40,875 nt of DNA. Origin: Desulfobacteraceae bacterium. Lineage in GTDB: Bacteria; Desulfobacterota; Desulfobacteria; Desulfobacterales; ETH-SRB1. The position numbers and the translations under genes are program-made. This document shows positions 1 to 9,379 of this stretch, one piece after another; position 1 is the stretch's first letter; each line of letters opens with the position of its first letter. Location of the stretch: positions 1-40,875 of the forward strand of contig JAUVHU010000013.1 in assembly GCA_030593145.1 (NCBI GenBank), written 5' to 3'. A model generated the notes under the pieces. The model saw nothing but the letters and a program-made list of their open reading frames with translations. It ran no database searches and had not been told where the DNA came from.

Positions 1-145
<145 letters not shown>

Positions 146-223
146 TTAGAACAACTCTAAGAAAGAATATTTACGATTAAACTCTGCATAATGTATGCAT
201 GATATATTACTATAGATTCAACC

Positions 224-694
224 TTACCATCGATAATGAGCAAATGCTTTATTGGCATCAGCCATTTTATGCGTATCTTCTCTTTTTTTAACAGAAGCGC
301 CCTTTCTGTTGGCAGCATCTAAAAACTCGCCGGCCAGCTTGTTTGCCATACTCTTTTCCGGCCTTTTACGCGCATAACCTATAATCCATCTTATTCCTAA
401 AGCTGTTCGACGGGATAGACGAATTTCGGTTGGAACCTGATAAGTTGAACCACCAACACGTCTGGACTTTACTTCGATAAGAGGCTTAACATTATCAATA
501 GCCTTTTCAAAGATCTTGAGCGGATCCTCATTCGTCTTTTTTCCAATAATATCAAACGAATCGTAAAGTATCGACTCCGCCAGACTTTTTTTGCCATCAC
601 GCATTATAGATTTTATAAATCTTGACACCAGCTCACTGTTATATTCTGAATCTGGTACAATTAATCGTTTAGGAACTTCTCTTCTTCTTGGCAT
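224..694 (-). CDS. rpsG: 30S ribosomal protein S7
   Basis: S7 of the small ribosomal subunit, which binds the 3' major domain of 16S rRNA and sits at the E site and mRNA exit. The 156 residues match the usual bacterial length. The protein opens [10 protein letters not shown] and contains the family motifs VGGSTYQVP and [10 protein letters not shown], ending with the [15 protein letters not shown] block. The ribosome-binding sequence before the ATG is weak, which is common inside ribosomal operons. It lies 100 bases downstream of rpsL on the same strand and is followed by tuf rather than fusA. Confidence 0.98.
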   Translation of the reverse strand: MPRRREVPKRLIVPDSEYNSELVSRFIKSIMRDGKKSLAESILYDSFDIIGKKTNEDPLKIFEKAIDNVKPLIEVKSRRVGGSTYQVPTEIRLSRRTALGIRWIIGYARKRPEKSMANKLAGEFLDAANRKGASVKKREDTHKMADANKAFAHYRW

Positions 695-794
695 TTGTTA
701 CACCGTAAAATTGTTATATGTTGCTTTAAGTTGTTGTATATAAATTACCCTGTTTATTATTTACTGTCCATCCACAAGTGGTAGATTTTGGACA

Positions 795-1166
795 CTATTT
801 GGGTTTCTTTGCGCCATATTTGGATCTTCCCTGTTTTCGATCCTCAACACCAAGTGCATCAAGTATACCCCTGACAACATGATACCTGACACCAGGCAAA
901 TCCTTAACACGTCCTCCACGAACCAAAACCACCGAATGTTCCTGAAGATTATGCCCTATACCGGGAATATACGCAGTAACCTCTACACCGGTGGTCAGCC
1001 TGACTCTTGCTACCTTCCGTAAGGCGGAATTTGGTTTCTTTGGAGTTGAAGTGTAAACACGTACACACACACCCCTTTTTTGCGGCCCCCCTTTTAGTGC
1101 CGGGGTATTTGTCTTTTTCTTTATCCGCTTTCTGCCTTTTCTTATTAACTGATTAATTGTAGGCAT
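795..1166 (-). CDS. rpsL: 30S ribosomal protein S12
   Basis: S12, the decoding-centre protein of the 30S subunit and the streptomycin resistance target. I place the start at the ATG at 1166, giving [13 protein letters not shown] and 123 residues. It is preceded by GAGGAG at a good distance, and that GAGGAG falls inside the apparent N-terminal extension to 1184. Lys43 in TPKKPNS and Lys88 in [12 protein letters not shown] are both the wild-type residues, so nothing suggests streptomycin resistance. rpoC ends upstream at 1286. The gap between them contains a likely promoter (see 1226-1256). Confidence 0.98.
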   Translation of the reverse strand: MPTINQLIRKGRKRIKKKTNTPALKGGPQKRGVCVRVYTSTPKKPNSALRKVARVRLTTGVEVTAYIPGIGHNLQEHSVVLVRGGRVKDLPGVRYHVVRGILDALGVEDRKQGRSKYGAKKPK

Positions 1167-1225
1167 AATCTCCTCATAAAACATTAAAACAAAAAATCAA
1201 AGTCTGATAGCTTTGACAAAAGATA

Positions 1226-1256
1226 ATTATCTATCTGTATAACCTTTCATTGTCAA
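1226..1256 (-). promoter_or_regulatory. Candidate sigma-70 promoter for rpsL-rpsG-tuf
   Basis: On the minus strand a perfect -35 TTGACA (1256-1251) is followed after 19 bases by GATAAT (1231-1226). The spacer is longer than the preferred 17, so this is a moderate prediction. It would start transcription about 50 bases before the rpsL ATG, making the ribosomal genes partly independent of rpoC. Confidence 0.4.
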
Positions 1257-1285
1257 GCTTTTTATGGAAAATATTAATCTAAATT

Positions 1286-4200
1286 TTATCTCTGATCAAC
1301 AGCAATATTATAATGTAAAGGAAAGCCTGTTCCGGCAGGAATAATTTTACCCATTATAACATTTTCCTTTAGCCCGTGCAAATAATCTTCAGCCCCGGCG
1401 ATACATGCATCTGTAAGAACTTTTGTTGTTTCCTGAAATGAAGCAGCGGAAATAAAACTGTCTGTGCTAAGCGATGCCTTTGTAATGCCAAGTATAAGTG
1501 GCTCAGCAACAGCCGGCTGGCCGCCTTTATCGATCACAGCCATGTTAGCCTCTTCAAATTTAATTCTATCCACCCGCTCTTCATCAATAAAATCCGTATC
1601 TCCAACATCAATAACCTTAACACGCCTCATCATCTGTCGAACAATCACCTCAATATGTTTGTCATTTATACGCACGCCCTGCAAACGATAAACTTCCTGA
1701 ACTTCATCAACAAGATACTTGGCCAATGCGATTTCGCCCTTGATATTTAAAATATCCTGGGGTACGGATGCACCGCCTATTAAAGGTTCACCTGCCCTGA
1801 TATAATCACCCTCATAAACATTTATATGCTTTCCGCGTTGAATCAAATATTCCTTCTTATCTCCAACATCCACCGGAGTAACTGTAATCTTCTGTTTTTC
1901 TCTTTTTGAACTTTTTGATATTGAAACATAACCGTCTATTTCACTCAACACAGCGATTTCCTTAGGTTTACGCACCTCAAAAAGCTCGGCTACCCTTGGA
2001 AGACCGCCTGTAATATCCTTGGTTTTAGTTGTCGCTCGCGGAAGCTTGGCAATAACAGTACCAGCCTTGACATCATCTCCTTCTTCAACCAGAAGGATTG
2101 CGTTCACAGGCAGCAAATAACGGGCTACCCCTTTTGATGTAGACAACTTGACTGTTTTTCCATCTTTACCCTTAATAGAAATCCTCGGAGTTTCCTCAAC
2201 GCTTTTTGATTCGATGATCGTACGGCTTGATTTACCTGTAACAGGATCCACTTTTTCCTGCATTGTCTTACCGGGTATAATGTCGCCAAATTTAAGAATT
2301 CCGTCGACCTCTGTAATAATTGGCGTCGCAAATGGATCCCACATTGCAAGTAAATCACCTGTTTTTACATCCTGCCCGTCTTTCACAACAAGATGCGTTC
2401 CAAAAATAACGGGAAACCGCTCCCGTTCTCGCCCGGTCTTGCTGACAATTGCGAATTCTCCACCACGGCGGTTCATTACTACAAATTCATTTTTATCATT
2501 CTTCTCAACATTGATGTCAATCAGTTTAATATTCCCTTCCATACGCGCCCTGATATCGGCCTGTTCAACTCTACGACTGGCCGTTCCGCCAATATGGAAC
2601 GTACGCATTGTTAACTGGGTCCCTGGTTCACCAATCGATTGTGCAGACAGTATTCCGACTGCCTGACCGATTTCAATCATTTTCCCATGCGCGAGATCAC
2701 GACCATAACACTTGGCACACACACCATGTTTGGTTTTACATGTCAGGACTGATCGAATTTTCACACTTGCCAAACCAGCATTTTCAACCTTTTTTGCCAA
2801 TTCTTCATCAAACTCTTCTCCTGACTTTATAAGGATTTCATCTGTAAACGGATCGCGAACATCCTCCGTAGCGATACGGCCTAAAATACGTTCACCAATA
2901 CGCTGGATGATCTCTCCGCCTTCAACCAATGATTCAACCTCAACCCCCATCATCGTACCACAATCATCTTCCATAACAACGCAATCCTGGGCAACATCCG
3001 CAAGCCGCCTTGTAAGATATCCTGAATTTGCGGTCTTTAAAGCAGTATCAGCCAGCCCTTTCCTGGCGCCATGGGTTGAAATAAAATATTGAAGCACTGA
3101 AAGCCCCTCCCTGAAATTCGCAGTAATGGGGGTTTCAATTATTTCGCCTGATGGTTTTGCCATAAGTCCACGCATACCGGCCAATTGTCGCATCTGGTCT
3201 TTGCTGCCCCTGGCACCTGAATCCGCCATCATGTAAATAGGATTAAAGCTTTCATGCACAACAGGCTTTCCTTTCTTACCCAAAACCGACTTGCCCTCAT
3301 CTGTAGCACCAGCCATTTTCATGGACTGCATCATCTCGTTTGCAACATCATCCGTTGCTTTTGCCCATATATCCACAACCTTATTATATTTTTCGCCCTG
3401 AGTAATCAGTCCTTCAACATATTGTCTATTGATTTCCGAAACCTGCTTTTCCGCCCCTTTAATGATATCCCATTTTGCAGAAGGAATTATCATAGCATCA
3501 ATCGAAATGGAAAGCCCGCTTGCTGTTGAATATCTATAACCAAGATCTTTCAATCTGTCGGAAAGAATGACTGTAGCCTTTGCCCCGCTATTCCTGTAAA
3601 CATAATCCACCAGGTCGCGAAGAGCCTTCTTGTCCATGACTTTATTTACTATCTGAAAAAGTATCTCGGGCCGCCTGTTAATTACTTCAAAAAGATGATA
3701 GTTGTCTTCGGCAAAAACTGTTTCGCTGATCTGCCCATGTTCAAGGGAAAAGACCGCGTCAACATCAGCTTCTTTTGCGTTAAACATCCTTTTAAACTCA
3801 TCTTTTGCGAGAAAGCCGAGAACTCCGTCATTTTTCTTGTCAGGGTCCTGGGAATATTCTTGGACCATATCAACAAAAGAAACTCCATTCTTTATTTTAC
3901 TAAGAACCGCCTTAATCTCTTTTTTAGAAGAAACCATGATATGCCGCATTGAAATTACGTTCTCCCGCGGCAGAATTTCCCACAGGAGGATTCGTCCTAC
4001 AGTCGTATCCACCAATTTTCCCTTAATACGAACAGTAATTTTAGCGTGAATATCAATGGCTTTCGAATTATATGCAGACCTCACCTCATCAGGGCTGGCA
4101 AACATTTTACCTTCCCCTTTTGAACCATGAACCTCTCTTGTCATATAATAGATGCCAAGAACAATATCCTGACTGGGAACAATAATGGGGCTCCCGTTAG

Positions 4201-5683
4201 CAGGAGAAAGGATGTTGTTGGTAGACAACATCAATACACGCGCCTCTATCTGAGCTTCTACAGAAAGCGGAACATGAACGGCCATCTGATCACCATCAAA
4301 GTCAGCATTGAATGCTGTACAGACAAGCGGATGAAGTTGCAGAGCTTTTCCTTCGATCAGAACAGGCTCAAACGCCTGAATGCCTAATCTGTGAAGCGTT
4401 GGAGCGCGGTTAAGCATAACCGGATATTCCTTTACCACTTCATCCAGTGTGTCCCAAACTTCAGGAGTTTCCCGCTCTACCATCTTCTTTGCGCTTTTAA
4501 CAGTGGAAACAAGACCCTTATGCTCAAGACGGTAATAAACAAAAGGCTTGAACAGCTCTAGCGCCATTTTTTTCGGCAAACCGCACTGGTGAAGTCTGAG
4601 ATTCGGCCCCACTGTAATAACGGTTCTTCCTGAATAATCAACCCTCTTGCCAAGCAAATTCTGACGAAAACGGCCCTGCTTCCCTTTTAATGTATCGCTT
4701 AAAGACTTTAACGGTCTCTTGTTGGTTCCGGTTATAACCCTGCCGTGGCGACCGTTATCAAAAAGAACATCTACAGCCTCCTGAAGCATCCTTTTTTCAT
4801 TACGAATGATAATGTCCGGAGCTTTCAGGTCTATAAGACGTTTTAACCGATTGTTACGATTTATCACCCTGCGATAAAGATCGTTGAGGTCAGATGTAGC
4901 GAATCTTCCACCCTCAAGAGGAACCAGCGGACGTAAATCAGGAGGAAGAACAGGAATAACATCCATAATCATCCAGACCGGATTTAATCCAGACCGCCTG
5001 AATGCATCGACTACCTTAAGCCGTTTGGCAAATTTTTGACGTTTTGCCACCGACCCAGTATTTTTAATATCTTCCTTCAGTTGTTTATATTCTTTATCAA
5101 GATCAATTTTACTTAGAAGCTCCTTTATAGCCTCGGCGCCTATTCCAACTTCAAATTTTGTCCCGCCATAGGTCTCGATCGCTTCATTATAGTTATCTTC
5201 TGATAAAAGCTGTCCCTGTGTTAAACCTGTATCCTTTGGATCAATTACAATATAGTTATCAAAATAGAGTACCTTCTCAACATTTTTAAGTGTGAGGTCA
5301 AGAAGGTTGCCTATTTTACTCGGAAGACTTTTCAAGAACCATATATGCGCGCAAGGTGAAGCCAGTTTTATATGCGCCATGCGCTCTCTTCGGACCTTGG
5401 ACTGAATGACCTCCACACCGCATTTTTCACATACAACTCCCCTGTGCTTCATGCGTTTATATTTGCCGCAGTTGCATTCATAATCCTTTGTAGGGCCAAA
5501 AATCTTGGCGCAAAAAAGACCGTCACGTTCCGGTTTAAATGTTCTATAATTTACTGTTTCCGGTTTTTTTATCTCACCATATGACCACTTTAAAATCTGT
5601 TCCGGCGATGCCAACGCAATACGAACACCAGAATATTTTCTTGGGTCAACAGGCTTTGCAAAAAAATCATAAAGATTTTCCAA
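1286..5683 (-). CDS. rpoC: RNA polymerase beta' subunit with inserted parvulin-like domain
   Basis: The beta' subunit of RNA polymerase, 1465 residues. Zinc site 1 is C70, C72, C85 and C88. The catalytic NADFDGD motif is at 459-465 with metal-binding Asp461, Asp463 and Asp465. The second zinc site ([11 protein letters not shown]) and the trigger and bridge regions are present. The start is TTG at 5683, preceded by AAGGAG six to seven bases away. The odd feature is residues about 575-672, between LLWEILP and [16 protein letters not shown], where most RpoC proteins have only a few residues such as KGLP. The extra segment begins [10 protein letters not shown], continues [16 protein letters not shown] and VLGFL, and ends SETVF then [12 protein letters not shown]. 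This is the pattern of a parvulin/SurA-type peptidyl-prolyl isomerase, with the two family histidines His581 and His663. rpoB is not upstream: a divergent receiver gene is, with a family A repeat between them. Gene identity is certain; the domain call is strong by eye. Confidence 0.97.
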   Translation of the reverse strand: MENLYDFFAKPVDPRKYSGVRIALASPEQILKWSYGEIKKPETVNYRTFKPERDGLFCAKIFGPTKDYECNCGKYKRMKHRGVVCEKCGVEVIQSKVRRERMAHIKLASPCAHIWFLKSLPSKIGNLLDLTLKNVEKVLYFDNYIVIDPKDTGLTQGQLLSEDNYNEAIETYGGTKFEVGIGAEAIKELLSKIDLDKEYKQLKEDIKNTGSVAKRQKFAKRLKVVDAFRRSGLNPVWMIMDVIPVLPPDLRPLVPLEGGRFATSDLNDLYRRVINRNNRLKRLIDLKAPDIIIRNEKRMLQEAVDVLFDNGRHGRVITGTNKRPLKSLSDTLKGKQGRFRQNLLGKRVDYSGRTVITVGPNLRLHQCGLPKKMALELFKPFVYYRLEHKGLVSTVKSAKKMVERETPEVWDTLDEVVKEYPVMLNRAPTLHRLGIQAFEPVLIEGKALQLHPLVCTAFNADFDGDQMAVHVPLSVEAQIEARVLMLSTNNILSPANGSPIIVPSQDIVLGIYYMTREVHGSKGEGKMFASPDEVRSAYNSKAIDIHAKITVRIKGKLVDTTVGRILLWEILPRENVISMRHIMVSSKKEIKAVLSKIKNGVSFVDMVQEYSQDPDKKNDGVLGFLAKDEFKRMFNAKEADVDAVFSLEHGQISETVFAEDNYHLFEVINRRPEILFQIVNKVMDKKALRDLVDYVYRNSGAKATVILSDRLKDLGYRYSTASGLSISIDAMIIPSAKWDIIKGAEKQVSEINRQYVEGLITQGEKYNKVVDIWAKATDDVANEMMQSMKMAGATDEGKSVLGKKGKPVVHESFNPIYMMADSGARGSKDQMRQLAGMRGLMAKPSGEIIETPITANFREGLSVLQYFISTHGARKGLADTALKTANSGYLTRRLADVAQDCVVMEDDCGTMMGVEVESLVEGGEIIQRIGERILGRIATEDVRDPFTDEILIKSGEEFDEELAKKVENAGLASVKIRSVLTCKTKHGVCAKCYGRDLAHGKMIEIGQAVGILSAQSIGEPGTQLTMRTFHIGGTASRRVEQADIRARMEGNIKLIDINVEKNDKNEFVVMNRRGGEFAIVSKTGRERERFPVIFGTHLVVKDGQDVKTGDLLAMWDPFATPIITEVDGILKFGDIIPGKTMQEKVDPVTGKSSRTIIESKSVEETPRISIKGKDGKTVKLSTSKGVARYLLPVNAILLVEEGDDVKAGTVIAKLPRATTKTKDITGGLPRVAELFEVRKPKEIAVLSEIDGYVSISKSSKREKQKITVTPVDVGDKKEYLIQRGKHINVYEGDYIRAGEPLIGGASVPQDILNIKGEIALAKYLVDEVQEVYRLQGVRINDKHIEVIVRQMMRRVKVIDVGDTDFIDEERVDRIKFEEANMAVIDKGGQPAVAEPLILGITKASLSTDSFISAASFQETTKVLTDACIAGAEDYLHGLKENVIMGKIIPAGTGFPLHYNIAVDQR

Positions 5684-5714
5684 GGGCTTCTCCTTATTTC
5701 AATATTAAACCGTA

Positions 5715-5869
5715 GAGGCAGTTTCAAAATGTTCAATTTTGTTCAAAATCAAGAAAGGCGACCAAATTTTAAATCAGGTTTAAACATAGGAATACATTGA
5801 GTATTTCGAGGCTTAAAATTTGAACCTGACGCAGTAATCGGGCAAAAGGGGGCGTTTTGCAAAGGTCTT
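5715..5869. repeat. Family A TIR element, copy 1 (decayed left end)
   Basis: About 155 bp that aligns along its whole length with the copy at 13992-14146. The shared interior includes GCGACCAAATTTTAAATCAG, TGAGTATTTCGAGG and CTGACGCAGTAATCGG. The left terminus is degraded (GAGGCAGTTTCAAAATG) and the right ends in CAAAGGTCTT. It fills almost the whole space between the divergent rpoC and receiver genes, so the promoters of both must lie in or beside it. Confidence 0.85.
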
Positions 5870-5882
5870 TAAGGAGTGGACA

Positions 5883-6326
5883 ATGAAGTACAAGGTATTG
5901 CTTGTTGATGATGAGGAAACAATGCTTAAGTACCTTTCAAGATTCTTGATAAAAAGGGGTTTTGATATAACTACGGCAACGAATGGCAGTGAAGCTCTGG
6001 AGAAGATTAAACAGCAGGATTTCATTACAGTATTACTGGATGTTTTAATGCCGGGAATAGATGGAATAGAAACACTCAGAGAAATAAAGAAAATCAAGCC
6101 AATGACAGAAGTAATAATGCTTACCGGCCATGCCTCAGTTCAAGTCGCCATCAAAGGTATGAAGTTGGGGGCTTTTGACTATCTTATGAAGCCTTTTGAC
6201 CGTGATGAACTCATTGAAAAGTTGCGGTTGGCTTGCGAAAAAAGAATGTTTAATGAAAAAGGCATAGACGCTGTCAATATACCGGAAATGATGTCGAATA
6301 ATTCAACTCAAGACAATAAAAAGTAG
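5883..6326 (+). CDS. Single-domain response regulator (orphan receiver)
   Basis: A CheY-like receiver of 147 residues. The acidic pocket is Asp9-Asp10, the phosphoacceptor Asp53 in LLDVLMPG, the switch Thr81 in MLTGHAS and the conserved Lys103 in LMKPFD. A 25-residue polar tail follows and there is no output domain. Such proteins relay phosphate or act by protein contact. A GGAG site precedes the ATG at 5883. No kinase adjoins it. It closely resembles the receiver at 24663, sharing MLTGHAS, GMKLGA and DYxMKP, so it may belong to the same type of kinase-receiver system. Confidence 0.93.
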   Translation: MKYKVLLVDDEETMLKYLSRFLIKRGFDITTATNGSEALEKIKQQDFITVLLDVLMPGIDGIETLREIKKIKPMTEVIMLTGHASVQVAIKGMKLGAFDYLMKPFDRDELIEKLRLACEKRMFNEKGIDAVNIPEMMSNNSTQDNKK

Positions 6327-6327
6327 C

Positions 6328-6497
6328 CGTTCACGGCTTGAAACTTGAAATTGGAAAGTAGAAATTCGGGAGAGATTAAAATAGAAATTGGAAATTAGGA
6401 AGAACAGTACACGTGCAGCGCAGGCGCTTGCGCCGCGTGAAAGCATGAAGACCAAATTTCCAATTTCTATTTTCTAATTTCAACGTTTCGTGAACGC
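6328..6497. repeat. Long imperfect palindrome
   Basis: An extended inverted repeat starts two bases after the receiver's stop codon. The outer arms are CGTTCACG and CGTGAACG. Inside, AATAGAAATTGGAAATTAG (about 6381) pairs with the complementary CCAATTTCTATTTTCTAATT (about 6460). The centre is a GC-rich GCGCAGGCGCTTGCGCCGCG stretch. It could fold into a stem of more than 60 bases and may end transcription of the receiver. It resembles neither family A nor family B. Confidence 0.7.
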
Positions 6498-6577
6498 TTA
6501 CAATAAAAACTCGTCTTTTTTACATGTTAAATAATATTTTTTCTTTCCAGGCATTTCCCCTTCTATACGCAACGTTA

Positions 6578-6770
6578 ATTCCAAAATGAAACATAGTTCC
6601 AAAATGAAACGCAACTCCAAATATCTGCAGATAAGGCCTAGATGGACTGAAATACAATTAATGCATTTTGAAAAGTTTCATATTGAAACATTAATCAATT
6701 ACCTCTAATCTCCCTTAAAAGCATAACTATTTATAATTATTAAATAAATACATCTGGCATATTTTTTGAA
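6578..6770 (+). promoter_or_regulatory. Cluster of 15-bp dyads and weak -24/-12-like motif upstream of the usp gene
   Basis: Two near-identical sites, ATTCCAAAATGAAAC (6578-6592) and GTTCCAAAATGAAAC (6596-6610), and one perfect dyad, GTTTCATATTGAAAC (6675-6689), lie 65 to 180 bases upstream of a weak sigma-54-like motif. That motif is TGGCAT-ATTTT-TTGAA (6755-6770). Its -12 half lacks the C of the consensus GC. The arrangement is what an enhancer-binding activator would use, and two such activators are encoded nearby. The rest of 6498-6871 shows only AT-rich sequence. Confidence 0.35.
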
Positions 6771-6871
6771 TACAGTTTAATCAATATTAAATTGCTTTGA
6801 TTATAAGAAACTGTAGTAGCGTTTATAGCCTAAGCCATATAATTTATTTAACAAATAAGGAATAAGATTAG

Positions 6872-7312
6872 TTGAACAAGATACTTGTACCTTTGGATAA
6901 TTTTTCTGAGATATCGCTTAATGCAGCTCGCTATGCTGTTGAATTCGCCAAAAGAAGCAGTTCTAAGCCAATTTTTCTTTTCTTATCTATAAACGATGAT
7001 GCCAGGTCGGATTGTCTTGTAACAAACCTTTCGCAAGCAAAGGAGAAAGAAAAGAAAATAAGGGAAAAAATAGAGTCGCTTATAGACCGAAGTGCTCTGG
7101 AAGGAATCAATATTGAACAGTACGAGTGTCGTGGTGAATACATTGAAAAGGTCTGCGAGTTTGCACGAGATTTGAGCATAGCTGAGATCGTGATTGCCGT
7201 TCCTGATAAAAAGGACAAGCATTATAAAAAAATAAAGAAAAATATATCTTTGCTGGTTCAGATGACGTCATGCCGTATATTGACTGTAAAGGAAAAAGAG
7301 AAAGAAAATTAA
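6872..7312 (+). CDS. Universal stress protein (UspA-like), without ATP-binding motif
   Basis: A 146-residue protein opening MNKILVPLDNFSEISLNAAR, the first strand and helix of the UspA fold. A charged helix and the segment EIVIAVPDKKDK follow, ending RILTVKEKEKEN. The usual glycine-rich ATP loop (G-2X-G-9X-G-S/T) is absent, so it is probably a non-nucleotide-binding member. The start is TTG at 6872 with AAGGAAT upstream at a rather long distance. It is first in a plus-strand run leading to the SLC13 permease. UspA proteins often modulate such transporters, so a link is plausible but inferred. Confidence 0.8.
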   Translation: MNKILVPLDNFSEISLNAARYAVEFAKRSSSKPIFLFLSINDDARSDCLVTNLSQAKEKEKKIREKIESLIDRSALEGINIEQYECRGEYIEKVCEFARDLSIAEIVIAVPDKKDKHYKKIKKNISLLVQMTSCRILTVKEKEKEN

Positions 7313-7319
7313 ATGTGAT

Positions 7320-7480
7320 ACCTAAGTTGAGTGATTTTTTGCGAAAATATGTGCTGAGATCTTGATGCATAAGGATTTGCAAAAACCGCAGGCATACCCA
7401 CGTATATGTCGAGGATTTTTGCGAAGCCTTTATGCGCAAGAGATCGGCGCAGATCGAGTAAAAAACCGCTCAATTTAGGT
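7320..7480. repeat. Family B TIR element, copy 1
   Basis: A 161-bp element bounded by ACCTAAGTTGAGTGATTTTT on the left and AAACCGCTCAATTTAGGT on the right, which are inverted copies. Its body (GATCTTGATGCATAAGG, CGCAGGCATACCCACG, GTCGAGGATTTTTGCG, GCGCAAGAGATCGG) is the reverse complement of the copy at 19741-19907. It lies between the usp and permease genes and contains no gene. Confidence 0.85.
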
Positions 7481-7505
7481 AATAAAAAAAGGAGATTGAG
7501 TATTT

Positions 7506-9320
7506 ATGGAAGCTAATGCGTTAACAACAGAAATGATGTTAGTTATGTTTATGATTGGAGTGGCGGTATTCCTTTTTATCGTCGAATGGATTCGCGTTGA
7601 TATGGTAGCTATACTAATGACGGTTACACTTCCTTTGCTTCATTTAGTTACACCTAAAGAAGCGTTTTCCGGTTTTAGCAGCAACGCGGTTATTTCCATC
7701 ATTGCGGTTATTATCATAGGCGCCGGCCTTGACAAAACCGGCCTCATAAACAGGCTGGTTAAGCCTGTTATGAAGGTAGCCGGCAACAGTTCATCGCGTG
7801 TTGTTATAGCAATGGGCGCCACTGTAGCTGTAATTTCAAGTTTTATGCAGAACATCGGCGCTGCAGCTCTTTTTCTCCCCGCTATTAAGCGCGTGAGCAA
7901 AGCAATGAACATATCGCTTTCCCAGATGCTAATGCCTATTGGTTTTTGTGCAATTCTGGGGGGAACTATAACCCTGGTTGGATGCAGTCCGTTGATTCTT
8001 CTCAACGATTTACTGGCGCCCTTTAATCTTGAACCCTTCGGCCTTTTTGATGTATCACCTATCGGTCTGGCGCTGGTCGGATCTGGAATCGTATTCTTCA
8101 TTTTTTTCGGACGATTTGTGCTGCCTAAAGGAAAAGTTGGTGATAGTGGTTCTTCTGCTGAATCTATAGGTTTAGAAAGTTCCTACGAACATCTTGGTGA
8201 TCCTTTTGAATTAAAGGTGCCTGATGATTTCACCGATTTCAGAGATCCTTTGACGATCAAAGATTTACGGGAAGAATATCTGGTAAATGTTGTTGCAATT
8301 GCAGGCAGGGACGGTTTTAAGCTGCTTTCCGTTGATCAAGACATGGAAATAAGGTCTGATGTTGATATCGTTGTTTACGGACTGCAGAAAAATGTCGAGA
8401 AAATGGCCAAAGAACTTGGCATAACCATTAAAGATTCATTGGATGTATTCCAAAATGAAATGTCTGAGGCACTATCCGGAACAATTGAGGCGGTTGTTGC
8501 ACCACGTTCCGATCTGATCGGCAAAACCCTCAAAAAAGCCAACTTCTGGGAACAGTTTCAGGTAAACCCCCTGGCGATTTACCGATCAGACAAAGCTTTT
8601 TATTCCGGATTGTCAGATTTTGTATTGCGCGCAGGTGATTCAATACTGCTTCAGGGAACATGGGAAAGGTTTAACATATTACAGAAAAGACACAATTTTA
8701 TTTTTTCAACCCCGGTAAGTGAAGTTCTCAAACCTGAGAAGGCTTTAATATCCGGTATTTGGCTGGCAGTGGCTCTCACAATGATAATTATATTCAAAAT
8801 CCAGTTGTCAGTAGCTCTTATGACCGGAGCCTTTGGAATGATTGTTTGCCGAGTTCTGACGATTGACGAAGCATACAAATCTGTTGACTGGCGAACGATT
8901 TTTCTTTTGGCCGGCCTGATACCCCTTGGCATTGCAACCGAGAAAAGCGGTACAGCAGCATGGATTGCCTACACTATTCTTAATTTAATAGGAGATGTTT
9001 CTCCTGTTGTGCTTTTAACGGCAATAGCAGTACTTTCCACATTCTTTACTCTGGTTATTTCGAACGTGGGCGCCACTGTACTTCTTGTGCCGCTTGTGGT
9101 TAATATGGCTATGGCAGCAGGAACTGATCCCAGAATGGCTGCACTTGTGGTAGGCCTGGCAACTTCTAATTCGTTTATGCTGCCGACACATCAGGTTAAT
9201 GCGCTTTATATGGGTCCCGGAAGATATAAAAGTATAGATTTTCTAAAAGCCGGCGGGTTTATGACTATATTATTTATAGTAGTATTAATCGGGATGCTTT
9301 ATCTGTTTTACGGTGTTTAA
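7506..9320 (+). CDS. SLC13/DASS-type permease with two TrkA_C domains
   Basis: An inner-membrane anion transporter of 604 residues. The N-terminal membrane half (about 10-210) includes SSNAVISIIAVIIIGAGLDK. Two cytoplasmic RCK_C/TrkA_C-type domains follow (about 235-310 and 315-400; GTIEAVVAPRSDLIGKTLKK is typical). The C-terminal membrane half (about 415-604) contains VISNVGATVLLVP and a SNSFMLPTHQVNAL loop. Family members carry sulfate, dicarboxylates or other anions; the substrate cannot be read from sequence. AAGGAG precedes the ATG at 7506. Proteins of this architecture are common in sulfate reducers and are candidates for sulfate uptake, which is inference here. Confidence 0.88.
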   Translation: MEANALTTEMMLVMFMIGVAVFLFIVEWIRVDMVAILMTVTLPLLHLVTPKEAFSGFSSNAVISIIAVIIIGAGLDKTGLINRLVKPVMKVAGNSSSRVVIAMGATVAVISSFMQNIGAAALFLPAIKRVSKAMNISLSQMLMPIGFCAILGGTITLVGCSPLILLNDLLAPFNLEPFGLFDVSPIGLALVGSGIVFFIFFGRFVLPKGKVGDSGSSAESIGLESSYEHLGDPFELKVPDDFTDFRDPLTIKDLREEYLVNVVAIAGRDGFKLLSVDQDMEIRSDVDIVVYGLQKNVEKMAKELGITIKDSLDVFQNEMSEALSGTIEAVVAPRSDLIGKTLKKANFWEQFQVNPLAIYRSDKAFYSGLSDFVLRAGDSILLQGTWERFNILQKRHNFIFSTPVSEVLKPEKALISGIWLAVALTMIIIFKIQLSVALMTGAFGMIVCRVLTIDEAYKSVDWRTIFLLAGLIPLGIATEKSGTAAWIAYTILNLIGDVSPVVLLTAIAVLSTFFTLVISNVGATVLLVPLVVNMAMAAGTDPRMAALVVGLATSNSFMLPTHQVNALYMGPGRYKSIDFLKAGGFMTILFIVVLIGMLYLFYGV

Positions 9321-9351
9321 TCAGGTTGTGAAAAATAAAATAAATAATAAA

Positions 9352-9369
9352 CTTAAAATATATTTTAAG
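9352..9369. promoter_or_regulatory. Perfect 18-bp palindrome overlapping a ribosome site
   Basis: CTTAAAATATATTTTAAG is a perfect 18-bp palindrome. Its last three bases are the first bases of the AAGGAGGGG ribosome site of the gene at 9380. It could be a protein operator or a weak RNA hairpin that affects translation. Being so AT-rich, it could also be chance. Confidence 0.45.
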
Positions 9370-9379
9370 GAGGGGCAAA

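Noticed and set aside
1464-4387. Several long plus-strand reading frames opposite rpoC
   Set aside because: They mirror the codon pattern of rpoC on the other strand, are rich in Ser, Ile and Pro, and show no recognisable motif or ribosome site.
6587-6709. A 40-codon frame beginning MKHSSKMKRNSKYLQ before the usp gene
   Set aside because: It has no ribosome site, its first codons are formed by the repeated CCAAAATGAAAC sites, and the dyads give a better explanation of the region.
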